A stretch of DNA of 64,000 nt from Odontocerum albicorne (GCA_949825065.1 OX463854.1:17981226-18045225); one strand, 5' to 3'; positions 1-13,105 are shown, numbered from the stretch's first letter. The notes: generated by a model from the sequence alone, not told the origin. Program-made: numbers and translations.

Positions 1-469
1 TCAAATCATCATATTCACTAAAGAATTAAAGAAGTTAATAATAAATCAACCGCTATGTACGCTTAATTTAAATTTACAATTTGATCTGATGCGTTCTCCT
101 CCAGTTCTATAAAAAATAAACACTGAATCTAAACATGCCAAAATCATAATTTGCAAACGCTTCCAAAGCCCAGTCGATGATGTTTTTGAAATTTTGTTAG
201 TTTTATTTTCTGTTACATATTATCAACCTTACCAGTTTAATCTTCTGATACATATCATGTAGTCGGATTTAAAATGATTTTTTCACTTTAATCAATATTT
301 CGAAATGATATCAAAAAGTTTTTACAGCCCTGATTAATGCGACTCCTAATAATCGAAAGTCCACTGTGTATTTAATCAATGTTTTTTAAGTACATATAGA
401 AAAAAAATTGTATGGGTATGTGCAATAATAAAAAATATGTATGTTATGTGAGATTAATTTGTCCATTTC

Positions 470-3400
470 CTAAATAAATATAGATTTTCTTTTATCCTCT
501 GTCACAGTTCTGGGAGGAGGAAGTTCAATATCATCGTCCACATTTCTCCATGAAATGAATACTGCTGCAGCCGTCACTGTCAGCAACAAAGCGCCAATTA
601 TTCCAAAAACCTAGAAAATCGTAATAAAAAATTATATTTTTGAGATTTATCATCACATAAGTATTTTTATTATCAAATATTTTCTGAAGTAAAAATAGAC
701 AAAAATAAGTATTCTTATATTTTATGAAATAGATTATTCAATAAGTATTTTTGAGATTGTGAAATATTTTATATTATCTTATATTACATATTCATTATCA
801 ACAAGTTCAGGCGACCCTATTACCAAGCAGTAATTATTTCCTACAAACCAGGAAGATGTTAAAAGGTATGTATGTGATAAGATCAGATTAGCTAATTATA
901 CCATTAGACCACATACGTTATTATACAAATATTTAACAAGTAGAAATACAAAAATCTGGTAACAAATTCTTGTTACTTTAGAGCTGTTGATTAACCACCC
1001 TTAAAGAAAATTCTAGAGCAGCTCGTGGTATGACTACGCGTAAGTCTTAAGAATACAAAGAGTACTTACACCAGGTATGGCACCTACTCCTGAGCTTAAG
1101 CAGCTAGCAAGCATCATTATTGAGAATACTAATGTTATGACAGCAATAATCAAACAGCAAGATATATCCTAGAACACATTATTCACATTAAATATACAAA
1201 AGAATTTCAAAATTATATGGCACTTTTAACATAAGACTGTCTCAAGCCAAAATTACGCTATTTCGAGATAGTCAAATTTCAAAGCTCTAAAATATATTTA
1301 ATATGAGAGAAGAGATATCCAAACTCTTCTATTCAAACACAATTTTCGCCTCCTCCACATTCATAAATCTCGTCATGCATAATCTTCATCCTTTACCTTC
1401 TTTCAAAATTTGGTCCAGCCACGTTTTCCTCAGTTTACCTCTTCTACATACACCTTGTACTTCTGACTTGTATATTCACTTAGTCATTCTTTCATTCTCT
1501 CCACATGCTTAAACCATCTTCAAGTTCCTTTCATCTTACTTAAAACATCCATTTTATCTATGCATTCATTTCTGATGTCTTCATTCCGCCTTCTTTCAAA
1601 GACTGACACTCCACAAATGTTCCTTAGTGCACACATCTCCACAGCATTAATCTTACTATTATCCTTCTTCTGCCAAGTACAAGTTTCCCTTCCATATATC
1701 AAGGTGGGCAACAACACACTATCATGTACAGGCACTCCTCACTTAATGTCCGAGTTCCGTTCCTTCAACTAGGTTGTTAAGCGAATTGGTTGATAAGCGA
1801 GAAGCATAATAGTTTTTATTTATTTTGAATAAAGAAAAAGTCTAAAGGGAACTCCAACTTAATAACTTTGTTTTAATTTAAATATCTTACATATTACAGA
1901 ACATATAAATTTAATCAGCAAAATCATAAAAATTATGTTCCAAAAAAAGTTAAGTTCATTCATCAAAGCATTTAGATTAACATTTTAGTCATCAAATCCT
2001 TCAGTGCTGTATTAGTTCAAGGTCATCAATCTCATCATTGGAGTTATCAGGAGCTGTAGAGGAGCCGGGTAAGGGAGATGACAGCGAGGAAATGGAAGTA
2101 CTTGTAGGGGTAGGGGTCCTAGGTGTATTTTCATGAGGAATGTCGTTAGTGTGGTCTACTTAGTAAGATTATTTTTTTCTTCATAAATTTCTTGATAGCA
2201 TTGTAAAAGTTTATTCATTTGCCGTGCAACATTCAGATTCATATCATCCACCTCTAATATGGCCGCGTTCACTTTCGAGAACACACCAGATAACCCCTTT
2301 GCAATTAACTATGTTTGTACTTCTTCCATTCTTTCCTCTTCCAACTCTATTAAATCTCCATTAGTTAGCTCTCCCTTGGCATATTTCACTAATTCTTCAA
2401 TATCTAAATTAAGCACGTTAGCAAGTTCCACAAAGAGCTGTTCATAAGTCCAAGTGATTGTGGAACTTGCTATGCTGCTGATAGATTAAAAAGATAAACA
2501 TGTAGATCGTTAAGTGAGGAGTCCCTGTATTGTCATTTTTGTTACTGTTGATATTGCGCAGTCGTTATATATAACATTAAGTGCTCCGTTTACCTTGTTT
2601 CCTGTCAGTACCCTTCTTTCAACTTACCTATCACACGTAAACATATTGTCCAGATAACAGAACTCACCAATCTGCTCCATACATCGCACACACTTTTTTC
2701 TACGAGTATATTTAATATAACTTTTTAATTATACAATATACGAGGGGAGGTCAATAAATTCGCGGAATGAAAGGTTAAGGGAGGGGACAGTAGTGTGCAT
2801 GTGCATGTTCCAATAAAATGACTCGTTATTAATATATTCACCAAGTTTTAGTCTAATTTTGACAGTATTTGAAGGAGAATACGTCAAATGTCAATAATAT
2901 CACAAGTATACAAAAAAAATCGAGTATCACGCCGTCATTAAGTTTTTCACAAAACAAGAGAAAACACCTCAAATCATTATGGAAGCCCTGTAGAAACGAT
3001 GGTTTACAAGTGGCATGTTTTTTTTTCAACAAGGATTGAAGACAACCTCTGTCCAGGACGGTTTATTAAGGCCAAATCTTCAAAAAAGTAGAAAAGCTTG
3101 TGCTAGAAGATGCCTGCCTAAACAAACAATAGCTTGCAGAGATGATTGGAGTATCACCTACACCTGCACCAATTTTGAATATCCTCCCTCAGCATCTAGG
3201 GATGTAAAAAGTCAGTGCAATGTGGGTACCCAGAATGCTCACTCCACTTCAAAAACAACAAAGTGTCGAATGTTCACAACAGTTTTTGGACCTCTGCAGA
3301 AACAACAAAGATGATATTGTGAGCCGATTGTTACTGGAGATGAAACTTTGGTTCATCATTATGAGCCTGAGTCCATGCAGGGACATAAAAAGGGCACACA

Positions 3401-6137
3401 GCCCCCTAAGAAGTTCGAAGTGTCGCAATCAGCTAGAAAAATTATGGCTACAATTGTTTGGGATGCGGAAGGCATGCTGCTGATAGATTACAAAGATAAG
3501 GCCATCACAATAACTGGAGAGTACTACTCTGGTCTGCTGATGCAGTTAAAAGAAGCTGTGAAGGAGAAAAGGAGAGGAAAATGAACAAAAGAGGTCCTGC
3601 TTTTGCATGACAATGCACCCGTGCACAAAAGCAATTCTGCATTGGCTGCGCTTCCCAACTGTGGTTTCCAAACATTAAATCACCCTCCCTACAGCCCAGA
3701 CCTGGCTCCGTCTGACTATTATTTGTTTCCAAATATGAAAAAAAACTTGGAGGGAAGAAATTTACAGATGATGAAGAAATTAAAAGTGCAATTTTGGCTT
3801 ATTTTCAGGACAAAAGCAAATCTTTTTTCGTGGGTATAAATAAGCTTATTGAAAGGTCTGAAAAATGTATGAGAGTTGATGGTGAATATGTTACATTGAT
3901 AGGAAAAATAGTAAAAAGTTTTTTCGCCTTCATTCTGCGAATTTATTGACCTCCCCTCGTATCTAAAATTGGAATAAATTTTTTAAGGATGGTAATACAT
4001 TTTACTAGTAATAAAAAAACATTCTAATCGCTAGAGTGAAATGCCATCAGTCATTTAAATATAAAATTACTTAATGGCTTTGGAAAATCTGTGACAAATG
4101 ATATGATGAATATATTGTTAAACAAAAATAAACATACCACTTTGGGCCATAAATTTGGGATTTTTTTAGACAATCCCAAGATGGAACATGCATAAAGGAT
4201 TGCCACCAACACACCACCTGTGGCTGCCATTATAGAGAAAGATATCTCTAACCATTGACCATAGACGGCACATACTTTTGAAGTCAGTGATAAAACTGAG
4301 GCAATTAAAAATAATATCTGAAAAAGAATATTTTTTTAAATCTTATTGCTCGAATTTTTACAAAAAGTTTATCTTATAGCAAAAAATTGTCGAGAATTTC
4401 TTTGATTACATTATATTATTGTACAATCGATAATATTGAAGGACTAGGAAACATCTTTGTCATCTTTATTTATAGACATTTTTGTCATTTATAAATGCTT
4501 GTTTCAGCTTTGTAAGAAAAAAAAAGATTTTAGATCAGGGTAAAAGCACTAATTTAGAAATCTTCAATCAACTCAAGTTTTATGAAATCATATTATTAAT
4601 ATGATAGTATGGTTTTCCGATAAGAACAAGTTGATTTACTCAGATAAAACACTCCCAAAATAAGCACGAAGCCTAGTCTTCCCATAAAAGCTAGCATTGA
4701 ACAGGGGGTTTCATCTATTCTTTAATTGTACTGATTTAAATCATGGCCATATTCCCATCTGAACTAATTTAAATGCAGCATGATTTCCTTTGTAGTATTA
4801 ATATATGGATACATCTTTGTAACTGCTGATAGGTAACATACCTATCAACATGCCATTATTGGAGTAGGCAAAGGACAGAATGCCAAACTTTTCTATCTGA
4901 ACATACTTCCTTCATTGCTCCACATTATATCTTCTCATTCCTTCTGTTAGTCTTACTCCTTACCTTTCCTTCTTTCGAAATTTAATTTCATTAGTCCACC
5001 CATACTTTACTTGATCATCCACTACCACAACTCCCACTCACTCTTGCGTTGTAAATTTGTTTAGTTAGAATTCATCATCCATCCGTTGAACATGTTCAAA
5101 CCACCTCAATATACTCTTTCACCCTACTTAATGCATATATTTTTGGCGCACATTAATGCTTAATAATTATATTTCTTTTTCTGTCATACATTGACACACC
5201 ATATATTCTTCTCAGAACATGCATTTCCACCACATTTACTCGACTCCTTTATTATTTTTTAACATCCACGTTTCACTCATTTTCATTTTACACAAGTGAA
5301 ACCGTGTTCTATTTCATAAATTAAGTTCCGATTTTCAAATATAAATGTACAATTCAAAGAATGTAAATTAAAATGGTGCTTATTATATCATTTCTATGCA
5401 TGAATTATTTATGCTCTCCCGTAAGTTCCGTACTTACTTTAATGGTTATAAATACAAAAGCTCGATTACTGGGGCTGAAGTGATGTCTTCAATATTTTTG
5501 AATCGCCAATTCGGATATGTTTAAGTGTATGATATGAAAGGAGAAGAACATTAAAGTACTTGAAAATGACCGCTGTAGTCTTAATAACTAAAAAATAATT
5601 AGTTTAATAGTTTATATAATGAGCCTAATCATCTTCTCTAGTCCCATCCCTGAGCGTAACTTTTGCAGCCTGATTAAATAATTAGTTTAATAGTTTATAT
5701 AATGAGCCTAATCATCTTCTCTAGTCCCATCCCCATCCCTGAGCGTAACTTTTGCAGCCTGATTAAATAATTAGTTTAATAGTTTATATAATGAGCCTAA
5801 TCATCTTCTCTAGTCCCATCCCCATCCCTGAGCGTAACTTTTGCAGCCTGATTAAATAATTAGTTTAATAGTTTATATAATGAGCCTAATCATCTTCTCT
5901 AGTCCCATCCCTGAGCGTAACTTTTGCAGCCTGATTAAACTCTGAAAAAACTGATATGGAAATACCTCAATAATAAGCACTATTTATTAGTGCAGTTTTT
6001 AATTTGTAATTTATTGATGTAATGAGATTACTTACAATTGTCAATAGCTTAAATATACCAATGGCTGATATAACAAAACGATACCCAGAGAATTTTTTCT
6101 TAAGGGCCTCATCGTGTGTTGATATTTGGCGGTTCAT
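470..6137 (-). CDS. Four-helix MARVEL-like membrane protein, 4 exons, 173 aa
   Basis: The gene was reconstructed from splice sites. Coding exons on the minus strand are 6136-linked start codon (6135-6137) to 6036, 4317-4138, 1168-1070 and 610-470. The donors read GTAAGT, GTATGT and GTAAGT, and each acceptor ends in CAG or TAG. All exons are multiples of three, so all three introns are phase 0, and the joined frame is open to a TAG at 470-472. The product begins MNRQISTHDE. It has four hydrophobic segments at about residues 21-45, 57-83, 96-119 and 128-147, and ends in a short charged tail with a PPP motif. The four-helix layout and the W-P before helix 3 resemble MARVEL proteins, which act in membrane apposition and trafficking; that function is inferred. 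Intron 2 carries a retroelement remnant, a Tigger and a mariner; intron 1 carries a tandem repeat and another remnant. A possible AATAAA signal lies at 202-207. Exon structure is well supported; the family name is less certain. Confidence 0.8.
1290..1728 (-). pseudogene. Non-LTR retrotransposon RT C-terminus remnant, distal part
   Basis: Read on the minus strand, 1735-1520 encodes a stretch with LLPTLIYGRETCTW and INAVEMCALRNICGV. This matches the region after the reverse transcriptase catalytic core in common arthropod non-LTR elements (the YGSETW and EMRxLRxxCG blocks). Further left, a GKLRKTWLDQILKEGKG-like block (the RGRPRxTWLD region) is readable with stops. The upstream part of the same remnant lies at 2528-2700, beyond an inserted Tigger element. 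The copy is dead. Confidence 0.7.
1729..2527 (-). mobile_element. Tigger/pogo-type DNA transposon remnant with TA target site
   Basis: The ends are inverted repeats: CAGGCACTCCTCACTTAA at the left and, on the other strand at the right, CAGGGACTCCTCACTTAA. TA dinucleotides flank both sides (1727-1728 and 2528-2529), as expected for the Tc1/mariner superfamily. On the minus strand the interior reads LVKYAKGELTNGDLIELEEE, then a serine/proline/threonine-rich stretch ending NSNDEIDDLELIQH. This resembles the C-terminal part of Tigger/jerky-type transposases. The DNA-binding and DDE regions are missing and stops are present, so it is a non-autonomous internal-deletion copy. It is inserted inside a retroelement remnant that continues on both sides. 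Confidence 0.75.
2528..2700 (-). pseudogene. Non-LTR retrotransposon RT remnant, proximal part
   Basis: The minus strand reads a block like EQIGEFCYLDNMFTCD followed by GNKVNGALNVIYND and ISTVTKMT. This matches the FxYLGSMxxxDG and INKxNGAL blocks that precede the YGSETW block in the same retroelement family. With 1290-1728 it forms one remnant interrupted by the Tigger insertion. Confidence 0.65.
2741..3959 (+). mobile_element. mariner element (family A), degenerate transposase
   Basis: Terminal inverted repeats start CGAGGGGAGGTCAATAAATT and the element is flanked by TA (2739-2740 and 3960-3961). Its length of 1219 bp is close to a full mariner. The plus strand carries a broken transposase: IVTGDETLVHHYEPES near 3330, MATIVWDAEG near 3444, LLHDNAPVHKS near 3600, and HPPYSPDLAPSDYYLF near 3680. 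The last two aspartates are 34 residues apart, the D34D signature of mariners. Several frameshifts and stops, especially in the N-terminal half, show it is inactive. It sits in intron 2 of the membrane-protein gene. Confidence 0.88.
4905..5285 (-). pseudogene. Highly decayed non-LTR RT remnant
   Basis: At DNA level this T/C-rich stretch follows the same order of blocks as the better-preserved remnant at 1290-1728. Examples are TTCTTTCGAAATTTAATTTC, the Ctgtcatacattgacacacc block and the ACATCCACGTTTCACTC block near the end. No reading frame survives. It lies in intron 1 of the membrane-protein gene. Confidence 0.5.
5594..5938. repeat. Four-copy intronic tandem repeat, 83/89/89/83 bp
   Basis: Four head-to-tail, nearly identical copies start at 5594, 5677, 5766 and 5855. 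Each runs from AATAATTAGTTTAATAG to GCAGCCTGATTAA. The two inner copies carry an extra six bases in the CCCATCC run (GTCCCATCCCCATCCC); the two outer copies do not. The array lies in intron 1 of the membrane-protein gene about 100 bp before the first coding exon. No coding potential is seen. Confidence 0.9.
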
Positions 6138-6142
6138 GATAA

Positions 6143-6990
6143 CCGTAAATCACTATCATACTACCACAAAAATCGCACATTTATACTAAAAACAGTAATT
6201 TTGTTTTGTATAACCACATTGCAAACATTTCAGCATTTCAATATTAAATATAATTGAATTAATAATATAATGCTTATCTTATCTTTAAATTTAGATAAAG
6301 AAATGCGCAGATAGATTAAACATGAATAAAAAACAGTATGATTCAAATATTTTTTTAATAATTTATAAAAATAATATAACAGAAAAAATAGAAAATCATT
6401 AAATAATCAATCTGAATTAGAATGATGAATTTAAATTAAATTGGTTTCTCAAAAAATTATCATTTATATCTTTTATACATCCCTTATTCTTTTATACGGG
6501 CTCAAATATTTGTGGTATTAGGCTCATTCATTGCTAACCACTCGATATTGGGTGATGTAAGGAGCACACTAGGGGTCACCCAAGCAATAAATCGTGATAA
6601 GCTACAGTAACTTTTAAGAGTCAATATAGCCCTGGTCAGATCGGAAAAAGGATTATTTTTGCAAAAAAATAAAACCAAAAATTAAAATACCGAAAGTGCT
6701 TTTTTTTTGTTTTCTACCAGTAAGAACTTTGCAAAATCAATATGAATAGTCATATTTCAAATATCCAACGAAACACTCATTTACGCATGCCTATGGTGTA
6801 AAAACTTCCGATGTAATTTGGCAGCCATATTTGATCACACAGCCACATACGATTTTAAACATACATGATTGCGTTGTCTGTAAAAATTTTCGTCTGTTTT
6901 TAATTTTATTGCTGAAAATCAATTATGATCTGGCCAATCACGCGATTTTGAATGGGTCTTTTTCTAGTAAATATATATTTTTCAGTTTCA
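6143..6990. other. Upstream region of the 470-6137 gene, no gene seen
   Basis: This is AT-rich sequence upstream of the start codon at 6137. It should hold the promoter and any 5' untranslated exon, but no core promoter stands out. Short open stretches here have no recognisable similarity. Confidence 0.5.
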
Positions 6991-6997
6991 TTATCTA

Positions 6998-8241
6998 TAC
7001 AGTTTGTTTTGACAAGAGCGTGTATGGGTACTTTTTTTCCTGGAAACCATTAGAGTAGATTCAAATGCGAGCAGGTAGCAGGACTCTTCTCCCAAGATGC
7101 TTTGTATAGAAAAACTCAGTTGTCGTTCGACCTAGCTTACACAAGAACATATTTTACCATGAGTGCCACATACGTATCACTTACAAAGCCGTGTTTCTGC
7201 GTACACATTCGAAACAACCGAAAATGTCATACTGAATCGCTTCTAAATACATGAGAAAGTCGAAGACATTTATAAGTAAGTGAGTGAAATGCTATTCCGG
7301 CGTAAAAAACGTCGATGACCTACCAGATCGTGGCACTACACAGAAAATGATGAAAAAAAGTGAATTTACTGGTGTTTGAGAACAATCCTCATCTATCATT
7401 TTATAGCGGACAGGCGGTTTTGCCTGAAAAGGGTCCAGTTGTGTCATGTGACACAATAAGAAGACGTTTACTAGCTCATGGAGCGAAATTTCGAACCATG
7501 GTGAAGAAACCACTACTGTCCGAAAAACCAAGTCAAAAAAAGACTCACTTGGGCGAAAGAAAATTTGGACTGCGATTGGGATAGCGTAATTTTTTCCGAC
7601 TTTTTGGGCACGTTCTTCCATTAATCATACCTGGTGTACCCGCATCAATACTCATCCAGCGCATCGTTAAACACCCGGTAAAAGTCCACGTCTGGGGCTG
7701 TTTCTCAAAGCAGGGATTTGGCACTTTGCATATCTTCACAAATAATTCGAACGCTGCCAAAATGGTTAAAATATATTCGAGGGCTTTATTACCATCTGCC
7801 CAAAAGTGGTTTATAAGAAAAAAATAAAATTGGCTACTGCAAGAGTACAAATGACCCAAAACATCGGAGTCATCTTTGTACTGCATGGAAACAGGAAAAT
7901 GATGTTGACATAATGGATTGGCCGTCGCAGTCACCAGATGCAAATCCCATAGAAAATGTTTGGGCACTCATGAAGTTCAAGCTCCGAGGGAAAAAGATCT
8001 GGAACGTCAAGCAGTTATTTCGACTTATATGGAAGTCTTTGCCCCTAGATTAAGCTATAAAATTAGTAGAAAGTATGCTTCGGAGATGCCGGGCAATTAT
8101 TACTAGTGGAGGCGACTGCACAACTTATTAATAATAAAGCATCACAGTTTATATCATGTAATATGTGTGTATTTTTGTTAATGCATTATCCCAAATAGTT
8201 TTTTGGGTTTCGCCATACACATTCTTGTCAAACAGACTATA
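6998..8241 (+). mobile_element. Tc1-like transposon, decayed
   Basis: The ends are imperfect inverted repeats: CAGTTTGTTTTGACAAGAGC near 7000 and, in reverse, the TTCTTGTCAAACAGACTAT block near 8223-8240. The plus strand reads Tc1 transposase blocks across several frames. These are VDDLPDRG of the HTH region near 7308, SCDTIRRRLLAHGAKFR near 7448, KVHVWGCFSKQGFG near 7680, and WPSQSPDANPIENVWALMK near 7918. The last is the C-terminal catalytic block of Tc1 DDE enzymes (the E follows PI). Multiple frameshifts and stops make it inactive. Confidence 0.82.
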
Positions 8242-11149
8242 AAATAAGACAATATAGGGATTAGTAGTTAAAAAAAAACCTTTTGGCCATGAAGGTTATC
8301 GCTAATATTAGGTCGCAAGTGAACATGTTAATCAGTTCACTGCACCTGACAAAAGTAGATGTACCTCCCTCTATCCTTCAGTCAGTTGTTTGCAATGTGC
8401 TTGCATCTCATCATATTATATATACAAAAATGAGAGTTGGCCAGTCTCCATCTTTGTATCATATATGAATGGTCAAATCCAGCAACTGGACGTCTGGACT
8501 CAAACTGGCAATAATCAGATGCAAACAAAATTGGTAAAAATAAAAATCCAATGATCAAAAAAAAATTTATTGGTTCTCAATTTAATTTTAAATTGGATTT
8601 GTTATGACATGGAGTTTTGAAAAAATTAGCACAAATAATATATTATTTTCTAAAATATTAATCAAGATGATATGGAAAAAATGCTATAAAACAGTATTGA
8701 TAATTATTTAAAAGTTAATTCAATTTCCAAATGAGGTCTTACTTAACCCAATTTTTATTTTTTCTTCTGCAAAAGTAATACAACAATTTTGGCGCAAGGA
8801 TTCTAAAACATATGATAAGATGATATCAATGCATTTTCAGATCCACCATTATATTTTTATGTAACATCCGTACAGTTCTCAAACAGCCATTATAAAATAT
8901 GTTTGTTACGAGTATTAGTAAAGATTGAACCTTAAAGTATCAGCAGGGTTGACCCTAGAGATAAATACAAAAATACTTATCTTGTTTTTCCTCTTATCTG
9001 AATAATTTATTGTTGTAATTAAACAATGAAGATAATTAAATAAAGAAAATATTTTCATAGCGTTTCTGGAATTATTTTAAATTTAACTCATGAACTAATG
9101 AAAGATCTAACAGAAAACAAACAGCTTGCCTTCAGATATTCGCAAATAAGATTCCCGGATGAACCATCCTAAGAATATCCCCCAAGCCTTGGGGTTGTTA
9201 GTTTTATCCCCCATTATTACAATAGATTGCATAAGCGCTGGTTCAGAAAGGGTTTCAAAGGACGTAACGTTGTGGCTATGAACCAAGTAGATGGAGGTGT
9301 TTTATGAATTTATGAACATATAGAATGAATTGATGGAGTCTATATTCATTACTGTTTAGCTTCAATACATTGCATAAATCAAAGTAATACATTTCAAGAG
9401 TTGCAACATGGCTCACCCCTGCAATACACTAAGGTCCTATGGAGTGAAAATTCCATTGAAACAGAAAAATCTTAATATTGTCAAATCAAAAAATGAGAAC
9501 CTATAAGAATATATAAAAATTGTGAATTTATTAGATACAAAATTTTAATTATTGATAATTTTTCATGTTACTAAAAAACTAATTACTCAAACGACGTACG
9601 AAAAAATTCCAACTTTATAAAAGTTTATTTTACTAATTTTTAATAATGAATTCAATTAGTGTTCAAAGACAAAATAAACATATTTTATCTCTTGATGAGT
9701 TGATAATAATTTGAAAACTATGTTAAGTTTGTGAATAGATATGTTAGATGCTATCTTTCCCATATACAATCTGAACAATTATTAATCATAATATCTAAAT
9801 ATTGTCACATGAACATTTTGGATACAAATTTATCATGTTTGTTTTTTTTTCAAAATAAAAGTAATATTTTTATATGAGATCAATTCGACATAATAAATAA
9901 ATAAAAGTTAGAAGCGCACATTAAATTGTGTAGAAATTACTTCCATCTTAAATAATATGTATTTGAGCAAGAAAATGGCAGGAATAAAATAAGTGGAAAA
10001 GAAAAATTTAAATAAATTAAATATTCACACAACCCTTCACCTTTCCGCTAACAATTTACAAAACCATTCATACATTGGTCAAAGTCATTTTTAATTTAAG
10101 CGAGAATCCACTACTTCAATATTAAATCTAAACTCTGATTAAAAATAACATACAGCTAGTTACATAAGTTAATGATTGTTTGGAACTTTGTTGTGGTGGA
10201 AACATGTTCAATTAGAAAGAAAAAAAATTATATTATTTTGGCAGTTGTTTTTTTACACACATAACACTATGAATAACTAAATTTCTTATGTCAATATTAA
10301 ATTTTAAACATTTTAAAACCACGTGTATTGTGTTTGAAAAACTTCATAGGAAAGAAAAAACTAAAAATTCAGTAGTCAATTAATTTTTGTAAGTATCAAA
10401 TCTCCCATAACTATAAAACGAGTATTTACTTAATGTATGGTAAAGTGGAAAAACACTTGTTTTCTAATCTTAGGTTTCAGATTCTATTTAATTCTGTATC
10501 GAAATAAAATTGTTTTCACAACTAAAGTTTTAAGAGAAAGCTCACCAATGTGAATATCTATCATTGTGTATTATTTATTACAAATGGGCCAAATGTTTTC
10601 ATTATTCTTCATTTTGGGACTAGCTATTGTAGATGATGATAATAAGCATCAATGTTTATATGATTTAATTTTTAATAAAAAGGTTTAGCTTTGAAATAGT
10701 AATACTTGGTACATAGTTCTTTTTCCTTTTTAGATCACTTAGAGATGTTAAAGAAATAAATTTTAGGTATGCTAATAAAATCTATATCCATTTTTAGATT
10801 CATGCCAGTAAAATGTAATAAGTGTACAAAATATGCAATATTGATAGTGACACTTATACAGATCCTAGTGTTATCTAGATAAATAATCTCTAATTCCAAA
10901 CATACCGTCATATGTAATTCCCCACTTAATAAAAACCTTGCGGATGATTTATTGTGTTCACAAATACAGGATCTATTACATATACGGAAAAAAAATTATA
11001 GTTATCTTAGAATGCAAGACAAGTGTTAAAACTATTCATTGATACTTGGATTTAAAATTCATTCATTAATATGGTTCCCCTTAACATATCTAAATTTGTC
11101 TATCGAGTCTTTAAGTTTAAAATCACTGGAGTCAGCACGTAATTAACAG
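8242..11149. other. AT-rich non-coding stretch
   Basis: About 2.9 kb of AT-rich sequence. A less AT-rich patch at roughly 9150-9460 looks like old repeat sequence, but I could not assign it. No exon with good splice sites and no transposon ends were recognised. Confidence 0.4.
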
Positions 11150-11345
11150 ACCATTATTATAAAGTGTTGGAAATACTGCATGTGAAGCGGTAAAAACATT
11201 TGCATACATTTAGGTGCAAATATTGTTACCGGACAAAATCTTAAACGAGACTGACACCCTTTTATTTTTAGGTTACATCAGGAATCAAACCTGAAATCCC
11301 ATATGGTGGAAGACAAGTGTGTTATCAACTAAGCCACAGAATTCG
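11150..11345 (-). repeat. tRNA-derived SINE-like copy
   Basis: On the minus strand the right end reads TGGCTTAGTTGATAACACAC, close to a Pol III A box (TRGCNNARYNGG type). It is followed about 40 bases later by GGTTTGATTCC, close to a B box (GGTTCGANTCC). It does not fold as a clean tRNA. The tail side (TTGTTACCGGACAAAATC to the TTTTTAGGTTAC block) recurs at 13560-13710 and, inverted, near 41550. That favours a SINE family over a single tRNA pseudogene. Confidence 0.5.
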
Positions 11346-12677
11346 CCTATTCAAAATAGATAGTCCACATTTCGCCTGCTATCCACAAACTTGATTAAGT
11401 CTACGATCAGTCCAATAACATAGTTGCAATTAAAACTATTTGCAATTTAAAAACTTGTGAAAGGACAACAAGCATTCTGCCAATAGACCATAGAGGAGAT
11501 ACATACATAAATTAAAACATAAAAAGGAAGTAAATATCTCAGTCTGTATTAAATTCAATACATATATATTAAAAAACACGGAAGAATAAAGTGAAACTAA
11601 TTGAACAATATTCCACCAATGAATATGGATTCCATAGATACTCGGAGCTAGTTTTATATCCTATTACCCTTTTCTGAGGTTTATTTTAATTTTGTAGTTA
11701 TACATTTTAAAGATCACTGACAAACGTACAATTATTTCAAATGTGTGTTACAAATCTGACAATTATGTTTTTCCTATCTAAGACAAAATAAAATGTGCGT
11801 TAAATTAAATTATCAAAACGTCATTTTGATTTTTCTGTTTTTGAAAATATATTGACAATCTACTGATTTGTCATTGCAAATTTAAAGAATGCATCCATGA
11901 TTTGTTCCATTCATCCAAAAATAAACAAACATCTCATATATCTTGATTCATAGCAGACAAAATTTGTCAACACAAGGTGTTAAATATTTTAAAGATCATT
12001 CTGTTTACCTTAAGGTTCTTTGAACATTTTAAATATGGTTATTAAAAAATACACTATTTTATTCCATCTAAAGCTAACTGGAATAAAAGTGTTGTTAGCA
12101 TCATATTCCACATAGTTTAAACCTTAAGGAATTAGAATACATTTCATTAGTAGTTCAGAAATATTAAAATAATTCATTCCAAGTTGTAGTAAATTTAATT
12201 GAGAGAATTGCTTTTTATACAAACAATCAATAATAATACATACAATTAATAATGACATTTTTATGAAAGCCTAAATTTACTCTTAAAAAAAACAATTTGC
12301 AGAGAAAGAGGGCATTATTTCGAGAAAATTGGAACAAAAAATTTTCCTCTATGGAATATAATGAAAATTTTCAAACTCATGGATGCAATATGACACTTCT
12401 GTTTTATGTCAATGTGTGATTTTTTATTTTATGTCAAAATAATACAGTAATATAAATTTTTAGTGCCTTCCGTTCTTATATCTAATGACACATTCTAGAA
12501 ATGTCTTAAGACATTAATGCCACAAATGTGATTAGTAAGTGTTTGGCACTAAAACTTCATTATTTCAAATATGTGTAAATATACAAGTAAACCTTCCAAA
12601 TCAAAAGCATTGGTTTCAAAAATCATTGGCCTGTTGTCACTTAAGTTATAGAGAAACTCATTTAAGTTGTTCCTGTA
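11346..12677. other. AT-rich non-coding stretch up to assembly gap
   Basis: AT-rich sequence without recognisable coding or transposon features. It ends at the run of N. Confidence 0.4.
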
Positions 12678-12877
12678 NNNNNNNNNNNNNNNNNNNNNNN
12701 NNNNNNNNNNNNNNNNNNNNNNNNNNNNNNNNNNNNNNNNNNNNNNNNNNNNNNNNNNNNNNNNNNNNNNNNNNNNNNNNNNNNNNNNNNNNNNNNNNNN
12801 NNNNNNNNNNNNNNNNNNNNNNNNNNNNNNNNNNNNNNNNNNNNNNNNNNNNNNNNNNNNNNNNNNNNNNNNNNNNN
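12678..12877. other. Assembly gap (200 N)
   Basis: Exactly 200 N bases. Any reading frame that crosses it is artificial. The true gap size is unknown, since round values are usually placeholders. Confidence 0.99.
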
Positions 12878-12939
12878 AAACAAAACATAAAAAGCAAAAT
12901 ATTTCAACTTAAAAACATTAAGTTTGCTTTGTTTACTTT

Positions 12940-13105
12940 CAAACAATCATCATCATCACCTTATATATTCCATCAGGAACACAGGGATGACAAAGCACCT
13001 TCATACAGGTCAGTCCACAGCCTGGCACTCCACATCCTCCGATGTTAGACCGAAACTCAGAGCCAAACATTCACATCGTCATGTTGTTTTCTTGAAAACA
13101 GTGTA
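12940..13105 (-). repeat. Probable retroelement 3'-end fragment with (GAT)n tail
   Basis: On the minus strand a less AT-rich block ends in a GATGATGATGATTG microsatellite. A unique-looking body followed by a short trinucleotide tail is typical of the 3' end of some insect LINEs or SINEs. No protein similarity was recognised, so the assignment is structural only. Confidence 0.35.

Noticed and set aside
5594..5938. CRISPR-like array
   Set aside because: The repeats are directly abutting with no unique spacers, and the context is an insect intron.
9150..9460. Less AT-rich patch that might be an exon cluster or element
   Set aside because: No splice-bounded frame, terminal repeat or recognised peptide was found.
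11270..11345. tRNA gene
   Set aside because: A- and B-box-like words are present, but the arms do not fold into a tRNA and body sequence recurs elsewhere, so a SINE fits better.
12539..13048. Long open frames across the N run (both strands)
   Set aside because: They are open only because N codons are not stops; the flanking sequence has no coding similarity.
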